Assembly: GCF_000374405.1 (NCBI RefSeq)
Contig: NZ_KB894240.1
Span: 7,285-71,284 of the forward strand
Source of the DNA: Riemerella columbina DSM 16469
Lineage (GTDB): Bacteria; Bacteroidota; Bacteroidia; Flavobacteriales; Weeksellaceae
DNA: 64,000 nucleotides
Direction: 5' to 3'
The position numbers and the translations under genes were made by a program. Numbering within the stretch: the stretch's first letter is position 1; the number at the start of each line of letters is the position of its first letter. The notes beneath the pieces are model-generated. The model did not search any database. It had not been told where the DNA came from and worked only from the letters and a program-made list of their open reading frames with translations. This document shows positions 53,147 through 61,986 of this stretch, piece after piece.

Positions 53147-54496
53147 TTACTTTACCAAAGGAATAGGATCAGCATAGTTTCCTAAACCATATTTTTGAGT
53201 TTGTGCCAATTCTGGATTTTTCACATACCATTCAAATTCATCTCTAAAGTGACGAATTGCTGCGGCTACTGGCCATGCTGCGGCATCTCCTAACGGACAG
53301 ATGGTATTACCTTCAATTTTTCTTTGGATATCCCAAAGCAAATCAATATCGGACATTTCACCTTTTCCAGAGACTATTTTCTTTAAGATTCTATACATCC
53401 AGCCTGTACCTTCACGGCAGGGGGTACACTGCCCACAGCTTTCGTGGTTGTAAAAACGCGCCAAAGTCATCGTATGCTCTACCACAGATTGGTCTTCATC
53501 TAAAACGATAAACCCTCCAGACCCCATCATGGTTCCCGTAGCGAAACCGCCTTCTGAAAGGGATTCATAATTCATATATCTTGGTTTACCATCAATGGTT
53601 CTTAGCAATAAGTTGGCAGGAACAATCGGTACGGAGCTACCTCCCGGAATACAAGCCTTTAAGCGCTTACCATTCGGGATACCGCCACAGTATTCATCAG
53701 AATAGATAAACTCTTCTACCGTTATGGTCATATCAATTTCGTAAACTCCTGGTTTATTGATGTTTCCGCAAGCAGAAATAAGTTTAGTCCCTGTGGAACG
53801 CCCTACACCAATTTTGGCATATTCGGCACCTGTAATATTAATAATCGGCACTACCGCTGCGATGGATTCCACATTATTCACCACCGTTGGTCTTTCCCAT
53901 AGACCTTTAACCGCAGGGAATGGTGGTTTCAATCTCGGATTTCCTCTTTTACCTTCTAGGGATTCTAATAGGGCAGTTTCTTCTCCACAGATATAAGCCC
54001 CTCCACCTCTCTGTACATAGATTTCCAAATCAAAGCCTGAGTCTAAAATATTTTTTCCTAAAAATCCTGCTTTTTTAGCTTCAGCTATGGCGTCCTCTAA
54101 AATATCTGGAATCCATGCATACTCCCCACGGATGTAGATGTAAGAGGTATTAGAGCCTAAGCAATAGGATGAAATGAGCATTCCCTCAATTAAAAGATGA
54201 GGGATAAATTCCATTAAATAACGGTCTTTGAATGTTCCAGGTTCGGACTCATCGGCATTAACTACCAAGTGTCTTGGTACACCTTCGGGTTTCGCTAAGA
54301 AACTCCACTTGAGTCCTGTAGGGAAACCTGCACCACCTCGCCCTCTAAGTCCAGAGGTTTTTACTTCGTCTAAGATTTCTTCGGGTGTCATTTTTAAGGC
54401 TTTCTCCGCTGCTTTGTAACCGCCTTGTTTACGGTAAACATCAAAGTGGCGAATGCCTTCTATATGTGCGTCTTTAAGTAAAAGTTTTTTACTCAT
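53147..54496 (-). CDS. nuoF: NADH-quinone oxidoreductase subunit F
   Basis: NADH- and FMN-binding subunit, 449 residues. Motifs: RGRGGAGFPTGLKWSF, YICGEETALLESLEGKRGNP and the 4Fe-4S (N3) site ESCGQCTPCREG with a distal Cys in NTICPLGD. It accepts the hydride from NADH. It should be followed by nuoG; instead the sdp-like segment begins 66 bases after its stop. Confidence 0.95.
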   Translation of the reverse strand: MSKKLLLKDAHIEGIRHFDVYRKQGGYKAAEKALKMTPEEILDEVKTSGLRGRGGAGFPTGLKWSFLAKPEGVPRHLVVNADESEPGTFKDRYLMEFIPHLLIEGMLISSYCLGSNTSYIYIRGEYAWIPDILEDAIAEAKKAGFLGKNILDSGFDLEIYVQRGGGAYICGEETALLESLEGKRGNPRLKPPFPAVKGLWERPTVVNNVESIAAVVPIINITGAEYAKIGVGRSTGTKLISACGNINKPGVYEIDMTITVEEFIYSDEYCGGIPNGKRLKACIPGGSSVPIVPANLLLRTIDGKPRYMNYESLSEGGFATGTMMGSGGFIVLDEDQSVVEHTMTLARFYNHESCGQCTPCREGTGWMYRILKKIVSGKGEMSDIDLLWDIQRKIEGNTICPLGDAAAWPVAAAIRHFRDEFEWYVKNPELAQTQKYGLGNYADPIPLVK

Positions 54497-54509
54497 TATA
54501 CTATTGATA

Positions 54510-55019
54510 TTAATCTAAAGCGATGGCACCTTGTCTACATAAATCAAGGATTTCATCTACTTTTTCTTTGGTTAAATGTTCGTGATAAAATTTACCCAGC
54601 TGCATCATTGGTGCATAGCCACACGCACCTAAGCATTCCGCAGGTTTCAAGGTAAACAATCCATCAGCGGTGGTTTCGCCATCCTTTATATTAAGGGTGG
54701 TTCGGATATGATTCAAAATATCCTCACTTCCGTTGAGCATACAAGGTCCTGTTCTACATACTTCAAGAACATACTTTCCCACAGGCTTCATATTAAACAT
54801 GGTATAAAATGTTGCCACCTCATACACCTCGATAGGTTTTATGTCTAATACTTCTGCCACATAATCCATAACGGGAACAGAAAGCCACCCACCAAATTCC
54901 TTTTGTGCGATATGCAAAACGGGAATCAATGCCGACTTTTGTCTGCCTTCTGGATATCTTGCGATAATTTCATGAACCTTTTCTAAGGTTTCTGGTTTAA
55001 AAGCAATGGTTTCGCTCAT
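54510..55019 (-). CDS. nuoE: NADH-quinone oxidoreductase subunit E
   Basis: Thioredoxin-fold 2Fe-2S (N1a) subunit, 169 residues. Cysteine ligands are in CRTGPC and ECLGACGYAP. Thirteen bases upstream of nuoF. An 83-base gap, containing a small palindrome (55045-55057), separates it from nuoD. Confidence 0.95.
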   Translation of the reverse strand: MSETIAFKPETLEKVHEIIARYPEGRQKSALIPVLHIAQKEFGGWLSVPVMDYVAEVLDIKPIEVYEVATFYTMFNMKPVGKYVLEVCRTGPCMLNGSEDILNHIRTTLNIKDGETTADGLFTLKPAECLGACGYAPMMQLGKFYHEHLTKEKVDEILDLCRQGAIALD

Positions 55020-55102
55020 TTGTTTATTGTATTGTCATGGCATTAGTGCTAAGCACTGCACCATATTTAATATTCTTTAAATTATTGTATCCACTGTACC
55101 AC

Positions 55103-56326
55103 TTACGCGTCTAGCTCTCCTGCAATCACATTCATACTACTCATGGTGATAATAGCGTCGGAAATCATAGACCCTTTAATCATTTCTGGATAGGCTTGAT
55201 AGTAAATAAAACATGGTCGTCTAAAATGCAACCTGTAAGGCGTTCTACCGCCATCACTAATCAAATAAAATCCTAACTCGCCATTCCCTCCTTCTACACA
55301 GTTGTAAACTTCTCCTTTTGGCACATCTTGCTCACCCATCACAATTTTAAAGTGATAGATTAAAGCTTCCATTTTGGTATAAACATCCGCTTTTTCTGGA
55401 AGATAAAAGTCTGGCACATCCGCATGGTAATCGCCTTCTGGAAGGTTTTCATAAGCATTCTTTACCAACTTATAACTCTCCCATATTTCCTGTTGTCTTA
55501 CCATAAAACGGTCGTAAGTATCTCCCGCCGTACCAATTGGAATAATAAAATCAAAATCATCATAAGATGAATATGGTTGCGCTACTCTCACATCATAGTC
55601 TACTCCCGCAGCACGCAAATTAGGTCCTGTAAAACTATAACTCAAAGCACGCTCTGCAGAAATAGGTCCAGCACCAATGGTTCTATCCATAAAGATTCTG
55701 TTACGCTCCATCAAATCGCAAAATTCTTGGAAACGCTTCGGAAAATTTTTAATAAAATCCTTAATCAACTCGTGGAACTTAGGTGAAAAATCTCTTTCAA
55801 AACCTCCAATTCTACCGATATTGGTCGTCATTCTAGCACCACAAACTTGTTCGTACATTTCATAGATACGCTCTCTATCTTGGAATACATAAGTAAATCC
55901 AGTAAGCGCTCCCGTATCTACCCCAATTACTCCATTGCACACCAAATGGTCGGCTATTCTTGCCAATTCCATAATGATGATACGCATATAATCTACACGC
56001 TTTGGCACTTTGCAACCGATGAGTTTTTCTACCGTCATATGCCACCCCAAATTATTAATAGGTGCCGAACAATAGTTTAATCTATCGGTAAGGGTTGTAA
56101 TCTGAGCATAATTTCTTCTTTCGGAAATTTTTTCAAAGGCTCTATGGATATAGCCTACCGTTTGTTCAGAGTGCAAAATACGCTCCCCGTCCATCGTTAA
56201 GATATTTTGAAAAATACCGTGTGTAGCGGGATGCGTAGGTCCTAAATTGAGGGTATACAATTGTCCATCAATCTGTTCATTACTTTCGTAATGCTGAAGT
56301 ATATTAGATAATTCGTTGTCTTTCAT
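55103..56326 (-). CDS. nuoD: NADH-quinone oxidoreductase subunit D
   Basis: 49-kDa-type subunit forming the quinone site, 407 residues. LNLGPTHPATHGIFQN carries the quinone-binding His, and SEQTVGYIHRAFEKI and RIGGFERDFSPKFHEL are conserved. The ATG at 56326 (MKDNELSNIL) is chosen over a GTG at 56359 that would almost reach nuoC. C and D are separate genes here, unlike the fused nuoCD of E. coli. Confidence 0.94.
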   Translation of the reverse strand: MKDNELSNILQHYESNEQIDGQLYTLNLGPTHPATHGIFQNILTMDGERILHSEQTVGYIHRAFEKISERRNYAQITTLTDRLNYCSAPINNLGWHMTVEKLIGCKVPKRVDYMRIIIMELARIADHLVCNGVIGVDTGALTGFTYVFQDRERIYEMYEQVCGARMTTNIGRIGGFERDFSPKFHELIKDFIKNFPKRFQEFCDLMERNRIFMDRTIGAGPISAERALSYSFTGPNLRAAGVDYDVRVAQPYSSYDDFDFIIPIGTAGDTYDRFMVRQQEIWESYKLVKNAYENLPEGDYHADVPDFYLPEKADVYTKMEALIYHFKIVMGEQDVPKGEVYNCVEGGNGELGFYLISDGGRTPYRLHFRRPCFIYYQAYPEMIKGSMISDAIITMSSMNVIAGELDA

Positions 56327-56380
56327 ATCATCTTTTTTAAGATATTGAAATTTAAACACTTAAGTTTTAAATTCCACAGG

Positions 56381-56875
56381 TTATCTACCGAACATTTTAT
56401 CATCTTTGTCCTCTCTGGTAGCATCTTCCAAACGGTATTGCTTTAGCATAGGGTGATAGCCGAGTTCGGTATCATTTAAGATAATTCTTAAATCTGGGTG
56501 TCCTTTAAAATTAATCCCGTAAAAGTCATAAGTTTCTCTTTCCATCCAGTTAGCACCAGCATACAAATCGGTAATGCTATCTACTTCTGGATTTTCTTCA
56601 GAAACAAAGGTTTTTAAACGAATTCTAAAATTCGTTTTCATATTGTGTAAATGGTAGACCACCCCCAACTCTTTACCTGCTACACTAGGATAGTGTACCC
56701 CGCAAATATCGGTTAGGAAGTGCATCTCTAGCGAAGATTCTTTAAGGTGATGAATCACTTTTTTAATCTCTTCTTTTTTTATTTCTAATGTTAAAAGTCC
56801 ATAAGGCTCCGAAGCATACAATACCGCTTCTGGGAATTCTCTATTAATGGCTTCTAAAACAAAACTATTATCCAT
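56381..56875 (-). CDS. nuoC: NADH-quinone oxidoreductase subunit C
   Basis: 30-kDa-type peripheral subunit, 164 residues. DICGVHYP and the signature ANWMERETYDFYGINFKGHP identify it. It stabilises the quinone-module arm. 43 bases after nuoB. Confidence 0.94.
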   Translation of the reverse strand: MDNSFVLEAINREFPEAVLYASEPYGLLTLEIKKEEIKKVIHHLKESSLEMHFLTDICGVHYPSVAGKELGVVYHLHNMKTNFRIRLKTFVSEENPEVDSITDLYAGANWMERETYDFYGINFKGHPDLRIILNDTELGYHPMLKQYRLEDATREDKDDKMFGR

Positions 56876-56918
56876 AATTTTCTATTTGATGATATTCAAT
56901 TTTAAAATTAACATCATC

Positions 56919-57476
56919 TTATTTAACATCATAACTTTCTAATAATGCCTTATACTCTGGCAAATCTCTTCTTCTCAAACTTTCGCTTTCAGCTAAGGCT
57001 TGCACTTGCATAAAACCTTCAAGAATTTGCTCTGGCCTTGGCGGACATCCTGGCACATAGACATCTACAGGAATCACTCTATCAATCCCTTGCAATACAG
57101 AATAAGTATCAAAAATACCACCACTACTTGCACACGCACCTACAGCAATTACCCATTTCGGTTCTGCCATTTGAGAATAGACTTGCTTCAATACAGGCGC
57201 AAGTTTTTTAGAAATGGTACCACAGACCAACAAACAATCGGCTTGTCTTGGTGAAAAGGACATCCTTTCGGCACCAAATCTCGCAAGGTCGTAAGTCGGC
57301 ATCATCATTGCCATAAACTCGATACCACAACACGAAGTCGCAAACGGCAATGGCCATAGCGAATAAGAACGCGCCATACCGATAAGACTGCTTAATTTAG
57401 TTGCGAAAAAGCCCTCACCAGAATAGCCTGGAGGTGCCGCAGCATCTGTTTTTATAGTTGGTTTTGTATTAGACAT
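56919..57476 (-). CDS. nuoB: NADH-quinone oxidoreductase subunit B
   Basis: Subunit with terminal 4Fe-4S cluster N2, 185 residues. Ligands are in ATSCCGIEF (adjacent cysteines), VGACASSGG and YVPGCPPRPE. Transfers electrons to quinone. 27 bases after nuoA. Confidence 0.96.
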   Translation of the reverse strand: MSNTKPTIKTDAAAPPGYSGEGFFATKLSSLIGMARSYSLWPLPFATSCCGIEFMAMMMPTYDLARFGAERMSFSPRQADCLLVCGTISKKLAPVLKQVYSQMAEPKWVIAVGACASSGGIFDTYSVLQGIDRVIPVDVYVPGCPPRPEQILEGFMQVQALAESESLRRRDLPEYKALLESYDVK

Positions 57477-57503
57477 TGATTTATTTTAATTTTTAAAAAG
57501 TTA

Positions 57504-57869
57504 TTATTTATCCCAATCTAACGCACCTCTTTTAAGGACATAGAAAAAACCTATAAAGAATACCGCTACAAAGGTAAGCACTGCCAAAAAGCCCTCTAAA
57601 CCGAACTCTCTGAAATTGACTGCATAAGGATAGAAAAACACAATTTCTATATCGAAAAGAACAAATAAAATCGCTGTAAGGAAATATTTAACAGAGAATG
57701 GTGTTCTTGCATCCCCTTCATTTTCAATACCACATTCGAAGGCATCATCTTTAACACCCCCATTTAAACGTGGCCCTAAATAGTGCGATGCCACTAAAGA
57801 CACCAATACAAAGCCAATCCCTACCGCAGCTTGTATTAAAATTGGAATATAATTTTCTGGAATACTCAT
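57504..57869 (-). CDS. nuoA: NADH-quinone oxidoreductase subunit A
   Basis: Small membrane subunit, 121 residues and three helices, with the conserved loop FECGIENEGDAR and the second-helix start VKYFLTAILFVLFDIEIVF. First gene of the operon, with a candidate promoter 23 bases upstream. Confidence 0.95.
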   Translation of the reverse strand: MSIPENYIPILIQAAVGIGFVLVSLVASHYLGPRLNGGVKDDAFECGIENEGDARTPFSVKYFLTAILFVLFDIEIVFFYPYAVNFREFGLEGFLAVLTFVAVFFIGFFYVLKRGALDWDK

Positions 57870-57891
57870 TTCTAATCAATTCTTTGACTTG

Positions 57892-57899
57892 CAAAACTA
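57892..57899 (-). promoter_or_regulatory. Candidate minus-7 box TAGTTTTG for the nuo operon
   Basis: Fits TAnnTTTG, 23 bases upstream of the nuoA ATG. The rest of 57900-58040 shows no gene. Confidence 0.45.
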
Positions 57900-58040
57900 A
57901 TAAATTATAAACTAAATCCATAAAATTGAGGGGGCTTTTGGGCTTAAATCATCTTTATAAACCTCAATTTAGAATCGTTTTAAATAGTTTTCTACAAAGG
58001 TCTTATATTAAATATCAATTCTTATGCCTTTCTATAATTG

Positions 58041-58217
58041 CTACTTTTTCATTTTTTTAAGCATCACAAAAGCAATATAGGCTAAATACAAAAACAAGCC
58101 ACTAGAAAATAGAATATTGATAATGGTATTGAGGTGTGTATCGGCTACCCGAAAAAACACATTGTAAATCACAAACAAAGCTATAAGGGCAATATAAATG
58201 TACAGTTGCTTTTTCAT
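58041..58217 (-). CDS. Small two-helix membrane protein (58 residues)
   Basis: ATG at 58217 to TAG at 58041. The 58-residue product starts MKKQLYIYIALIALFVIYN and has a second helix around 33-52 (ILFSSGLFLYLAYIAFVML). Lysines at both ends predict a hairpin with both termini in the cytoplasm. It begins 9 bases after the stop of the acyltransferase-fold gene, so cotranscription is likely. No family recognised; conservation is untested. Confidence 0.6.
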   Translation of the reverse strand: MKKQLYIYIALIALFVIYNVFFRVADTHLNTIINILFSSGLFLYLAYIAFVMLKKMKK

Positions 58218-58226
58218 AAATCTATT

Positions 58227-59357
58227 TTATAGCGTTATTTCTTTAGCGTAAGTCCTTCTTCTCTTATGATTTATAGGATTGTAGTCCTGCCAAAGCAATT
58301 GGATATTTTTATTTTCTTCAAGTTCGGGATTGGTTTCTAAAAATCGAACACCTTTTTTTCTAAAGACTTTATAAATTTCCTCAAAAATAATAGCGGTGAC
58401 CCCTCTACGCTGATAATCTGGACGAATGCCTATCAAATAAAAATTGGCTCTATCATTCTTTTTTCCTGCTCTTAAAAAATGCCACCACCCGAAAGGAAAC
58501 AACTTACCATTAGCCTTTTGCAAAGCTTTGGAATACGACGGCATCGTAATGGCAAAGGCCACCAAATCATGCTGTTCGTCCTCTATACAAATGATATAAT
58601 CTTTATCTATAAAACCAAAGTATTTTTCTTTATAAGTTTTAATTTGTTCGTCTGTAATCGGTGTATAAGTGGATAGATTTTTATAAGTCTCGTCCAATAA
58701 TTTAAACATAGCATCTACCAAAGGCAGAATATCTTTTTTACTTTTAAATTTTAAAACTTTAAGTTTGTATTTTTCAGCAATTAAACGACTAAATTTCGTG
58801 ACTTTTTCTGGTAAAGTTTCAGGGAAATTGATTTCAAATTCTACCCATTCCTTTTCTTTTTTAAATCCTAAATCTTCAAGGTATTTAGGATAATAGTCAT
58901 GATTGTAAATTCCAATCATGGTGGCAATTTTATCAAAGCCTTGGGTAAGCATCCCTGCTTTATCTAAGTTGGTAAATCCCATTGGCCCTTCTAACTTAGG
59001 TAAATTTTTAGCCTTTGCCACCGCTATGGCTTTATTCATTAACGCTTCTGCTACTTTAGGGTCTTCAATAAAATCCAACCAACCAAAACGTAGTTTTTTG
59101 ATGCCTAATTCTTCTGCTTCTTTATGATTAACCATCAGTGCGATACGCCCAACAACCTCCCCATTCCGCAATGCCAAATATTGCTCGGCTTCCGAATACG
59201 CCAATGCAGGATTTTCATGGGGATTCCAAATGTTTTTTTCATCATTAATCAACGGGGGAACATAATACGGATTATCTTTATATAGACGGTTAGGAAATTG
59301 GATAAACGCCAATAAACCCTTATCACTTTCCACTTTTTTTATTTGAATTTCTGCCAT
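58227..59357 (-). CDS. GNAT-fold (acyl-CoA N-acyltransferase-like) protein of unknown substrate
   Basis: 376-residue cytoplasmic protein. RNGEVVGRIALMVNHKEAE near the N-terminus and the C-terminal IGIRPDYQRRGVTAIIFEEI, with the QRRG acetyl-CoA loop, match the GNAT acetyl-CoA-binding pattern. The internal KLEGPMGFTNLDKAGMLTQGF is typical of a large conserved bacterial family of unknown function. Not a classic small acetyltransferase; substrate unknown. ATG start and candidate promoter at 59376. Confidence 0.75.
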   Translation of the reverse strand: MAEIQIKKVESDKGLLAFIQFPNRLYKDNPYYVPPLINDEKNIWNPHENPALAYSEAEQYLALRNGEVVGRIALMVNHKEAEELGIKKLRFGWLDFIEDPKVAEALMNKAIAVAKAKNLPKLEGPMGFTNLDKAGMLTQGFDKIATMIGIYNHDYYPKYLEDLGFKKEKEWVEFEINFPETLPEKVTKFSRLIAEKYKLKVLKFKSKKDILPLVDAMFKLLDETYKNLSTYTPITDEQIKTYKEKYFGFIDKDYIICIEDEQHDLVAFAITMPSYSKALQKANGKLFPFGWWHFLRAGKKNDRANFYLIGIRPDYQRRGVTAIIFEEIYKVFRKKGVRFLETNPELEENKNIQLLWQDYNPINHKRRRTYAKEITL

Positions 59358-59375
59358 CTTGTACTATTTTCTATG

Positions 59376-59383
59376 CAAAGATA
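59376..59383 (-). promoter_or_regulatory. Candidate minus-7 box TATCTTTG for the GNAT-fold gene
   Basis: Fits TAnnTTTG, 19 bases upstream of the ATG, in the divergent spacer. Confidence 0.42.
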
Positions 59384-59448
59384 CTATAAAAATGTTTGGC
59401 ATATTTTTTTCTTAAACTAAAGTTGAAAAATATAAATATTATTGAATT

Positions 59449-60132
59449 ATGGGAACTTATTATATCCTGATTGGCGCCATTATGCTTGCCAGTTGGTTCG
59501 TATCTTCTAGATTGAAATCTAAATTTGAACATTACTCTAAAGTCCACCTCAGCAATGGACTATCTGGAAAAGAAGTGGCGGAAAAAATGCTCAGAGACCA
59601 TAACATCTACGATGTACAAGTGATTTCAACCCCTGGACAACTGACCGACCATTATAACCCTACGAATAAAACAGTCAACCTTTCGGAAGCGGTTTATATG
59701 CAACACAATGCCGCCGCCGCTGCCGTAGCTGCCCATGAATGCGGACACGCCGTGCAACACGCTGTTGGTTACTCTATGCTTCAACTGCGTTCTAAAATGG
59801 TTCCTATAGTGAGTATTGCTTCAAGATTGAATCAATTTATATTGATGGCAGGAATTATGGTAATGATTTATAGCGGTAATAAAATATTATTAGCAATTGG
59901 TGTCGCTTTATTTGCTGTGACTACTCTATTTGCATTTGTAACGCTTCCTGTAGAATACGATGCCAGCAACAGAGCATTAAAATGGCTAAAATCAACGAAC
60001 ACCGTTACTCCTAATGAATACAAAGGTTCAGCAGATGCCTTAAAATGGGCTGCCAGAACTTATGTAGTAGCGGCTATTGGTTCATTAGCACAATTGATTT
60101 ACTTTGCCTCAATGCTGAACAGACGAGATTAA
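59449..60132 (+). CDS. Membrane zinc metallopeptidase (YugP-like)
   Basis: 227-residue protein. An N-terminal helix precedes the zinc motif in AAHECGHAVQHAVGYSML (HECGH). VYMQHNAAAAAVAAHE lies just before it, and VTLPVEYDASNRALKWL is the family block after two further helices. YugP-like membrane metallopeptidases have no firmly established substrate. Single plus-strand gene, closed by a strong terminator. Confidence 0.88.
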   Translation: MGTYYILIGAIMLASWFVSSRLKSKFEHYSKVHLSNGLSGKEVAEKMLRDHNIYDVQVISTPGQLTDHYNPTNKTVNLSEAVYMQHNAAAAAVAAHECGHAVQHAVGYSMLQLRSKMVPIVSIASRLNQFILMAGIMVMIYSGNKILLAIGVALFAVTTLFAFVTLPVEYDASNRALKWLKSTNTVTPNEYKGSADALKWAARTYVVAAIGSLAQLIYFASMLNRRD

Positions 60133-60152
60133 ATCAAAATATCATTCATAAA

Positions 60153-60184
60153 AAAATTGCTCTCTAAAATTAGAGAGCAATTTT
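60153..60184. terminator. Bidirectional terminator between the metallopeptidase gene and pdhB
   Basis: A 14-bp perfect stem pairs 60153-60166 with 60171-60184 around a 4-base loop, with A- and T-runs at the ends. Serves two converging genes. Confidence 0.85.
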
Positions 60185-60204
60185 ATTTTTATAAATCCAA
60201 TGCT

Positions 60205-61185
60205 TTATTTAACATACATTGCATTTTTAATTTCTGATTTTACTTTTTCCAATTTTGGGAACCACTCAGCAAATAGTGCTGCCGAATATGGTGCTGGTGC
60301 ATCTGGCGTTGTAATTCTCTTGATTGGTGCATCTAGGAAATCAAATGCTTTTTGTTGTACCATATAAGTAATTTCTGAAGCTACAGAACCAAATGGCCAC
60401 GCTTCTTCTAACACGACTAAACGATTGGTTTTCTTCACTGATTCTAAAATCGTATCATAGTCTAGTGGACGCACCGTTCTTAGGTCTATCACTTCCACAG
60501 AAATTCCTTCGGATGATAACTCCTCAGCCGCTTGAAGTGCCAATTTCATAATCTTACCGAATGATACCAAAGTCACATCTTTACCTTCTCTCTTAATATC
60601 GGCTTTACCGATAGGAATATAATATTCTTCTTCTGGAATTTCCATTTTGTCGCCATACATCTGCTCAGACTCCATAAAAATCACAGGATCATTATCTTGA
60701 ATTGCTGTTTTTAAAAGCCCTTTGGCATCATAAGGATTAGATGGCACTACCACTTTTAGTCCAGGACAATTGGCATACCAACTTTCAAATGCTTGTGAGT
60801 GGGTAGCCCCTAACTGACCCGCCGACCCCGTAGGCCCACGAAATACAATAGGAATATTCCACTGTCCACCGCTCATCTGAAACATTTTGGCAGCATTATT
60901 AATAATTTGATCAATCGCTACCAAAGAAAAGTTAAAGGTCATAAATTCTACAATCGGGCGGTTGCCGTTCATAGCAGCTCCCACAGAAATCCCCGCAAAA
61001 CCACCTTCTGCAATTGGCGCATCAATAACTCTTTTCGCTCCAAACTCATCTAACATCCCTTTAGATGCCTTATAAGCCCCGTTGTATTCTGCAACTTCTT
61101 CTCCGATTAAGTAGATTGATTCGTCTTTACGCATTTCCTCACTCATGGCTTGAGCGATCACTTCACGAAATGTATATTCTTTCAT
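60205..61185 (-). CDS. pdhB: Pyruvate dehydrogenase E1 component, beta subunit
   Basis: 326-residue transketolase-like subunit that binds thiamine diphosphate with the alpha subunit. IYLIGEEVAEYNGAYK carries the ThDP-activating Glu, then APIAEGGFAGISVGAA and GQLGATHSQAFESWY, and the C-terminal domain LVVLEEAWPFGSVASEI. Sequence fits pyruvate rather than branched-chain E1 beta. The alpha subunit and E2 genes are not adjacent, so it is a single-gene unit here. Confidence 0.92.
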   Translation of the reverse strand: MKEYTFREVIAQAMSEEMRKDESIYLIGEEVAEYNGAYKASKGMLDEFGAKRVIDAPIAEGGFAGISVGAAMNGNRPIVEFMTFNFSLVAIDQIINNAAKMFQMSGGQWNIPIVFRGPTGSAGQLGATHSQAFESWYANCPGLKVVVPSNPYDAKGLLKTAIQDNDPVIFMESEQMYGDKMEIPEEEYYIPIGKADIKREGKDVTLVSFGKIMKLALQAAEELSSEGISVEVIDLRTVRPLDYDTILESVKKTNRLVVLEEAWPFGSVASEITYMVQQKAFDFLDAPIKRITTPDAPAPYSAALFAEWFPKLEKVKSEIKNAMYVK

Positions 61186-61208
61186 TATAGTATAAATATT
61201 GTATGGTG

Positions 61209-61216
61209 CAAATTTA
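61209..61216 (-). promoter_or_regulatory. Candidate minus-7 box TAAATTTG for pdhB
   Basis: Fits TAnnTTTG, 24 bases upstream of the pdhB ATG. Confidence 0.42.
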
Positions 61217-61263
61217 ATTAATTTTATTCAAAGAAAAAAACGCACTTTTTAAGGGTTGTGCAA

Positions 61264-61297
61264 TAAAAAAAGCGACACTAAATATTAGCATCGCTTT
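61264..61297 (-). terminator. Terminator after the DUF2147 gene
   Basis: A 7-bp outer stem (61269-61275 with 61291-61297), with partial inner pairing, is followed on the minus strand by a run of seven T. Confidence 0.7.
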
Positions 61298-61321
61298 CAA
61301 TTCGATTAGAATTAAAATTCT

Positions 61322-61741
61322 CTAGTCTACTTTTTTCCAAGTTTGTGTACGCCCCAATAAAGAAAAACCAACATAACCTCTTACATCTAAATTATTCCCG
61401 TTTCTTTTAGCAGAACACTTGTAAACTTTACCCGTTTTAGGGTCGGTAATGGTACCACCATCAAATTCTTTACCATCTTTTTTAAGTCCTCTAATGACTT
61501 CCATTCCTAAGATAGGCTGGTTTTTTCTATCGTCTTTGCAAGCAGAGCAATTAGGGTCGGCAGGTTTAATTAATAATTGAACTACCTTTCCATAGTATTT
61601 CCCATCTGATTTCTTAAAAATTTCCACGATGGATTTTGCTTTCCCCGTTTCATCGTCTATTGTTTTCCATTTGCCTTCTACTTGTGCGTAAGACATTGCG
61701 CTCATCAGCAATGTGGCGAACATTAATCCTAATTTTTTCAT
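61322..61741 (-). CDS. DUF2147-family secreted protein
   Basis: 139 residues from the ATG at 61741 with signal peptide MKKLGLMFATLLMSAMSYAQ. An ATG three codons earlier is possible, but the Lys-Lys start fits a signal peptide better. The mature part has GKWKTIDDETGKAKSIVEIF, a CxxC pair (CSACKDD) and GYVGFSLLGRTQTWKK, matching DUF2147. Function of the family is not established; periplasmic localisation expected. Confidence 0.88.
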   Translation of the reverse strand: MKKLGLMFATLLMSAMSYAQVEGKWKTIDDETGKAKSIVEIFKKSDGKYYGKVVQLLIKPADPNCSACKDDRKNQPILGMEVIRGLKKDGKEFDGGTITDPKTGKVYKCSAKRNGNNLDVRGYVGFSLLGRTQTWKKVD

Positions 61742-61825
61742 ATTAATCATATTTTAATTTGAAGTAAAGATATAAAAATATTTTATATAGGCAAGCATTT
61801 TGGCAATTATTTATACAACATAAAA

Positions 61826-61854
61826 AAATAACCCTATCAAAGATAGGGTTATTT
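61826..61854 (-). terminator. Terminator after tRNA-Cys
   Basis: A 13-bp perfect stem (61826-61838 with 61842-61854, loop aaa) is followed on the minus strand by T-rich sequence. Confidence 0.8.
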
Positions 61855-61858
61855 CTAG

Positions 61859-61929
61859 AGGTTCCGAGCGGATTCGAACCGCTGTACAAGGTTTTGCAGA
61901 CCTCTGCCTAGCCGCTCGGCCACGGAACC
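61859..61929 (-). tRNA. tRNA-Cys (GCA)
   Basis: A 71-nt cloverleaf: acceptor GGTTCCG/CGGAACC, anticodon loop CTGCAAA with anticodon GCA, T-loop TTCGAAT, and discriminator U73, which is the cysteine identity base. CCA is not encoded. Candidate promoter box at 61942 and a strong terminator directly downstream. Confidence 0.95.
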
Positions 61930-61941
61930 ATTTTGCGAGTG

Positions 61942-61949
61942 CAAATATA
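61942..61949 (-). promoter_or_regulatory. Candidate minus-7 box TATATTTG for tRNA-Cys
   Basis: Fits TAnnTTTG, 13 bases upstream of the mature tRNA 5' end. Confidence 0.4.
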
Positions 61950-61986
61950 AGCACTTTTATTTAATGTAAAAAATTTTAGCTCAACT

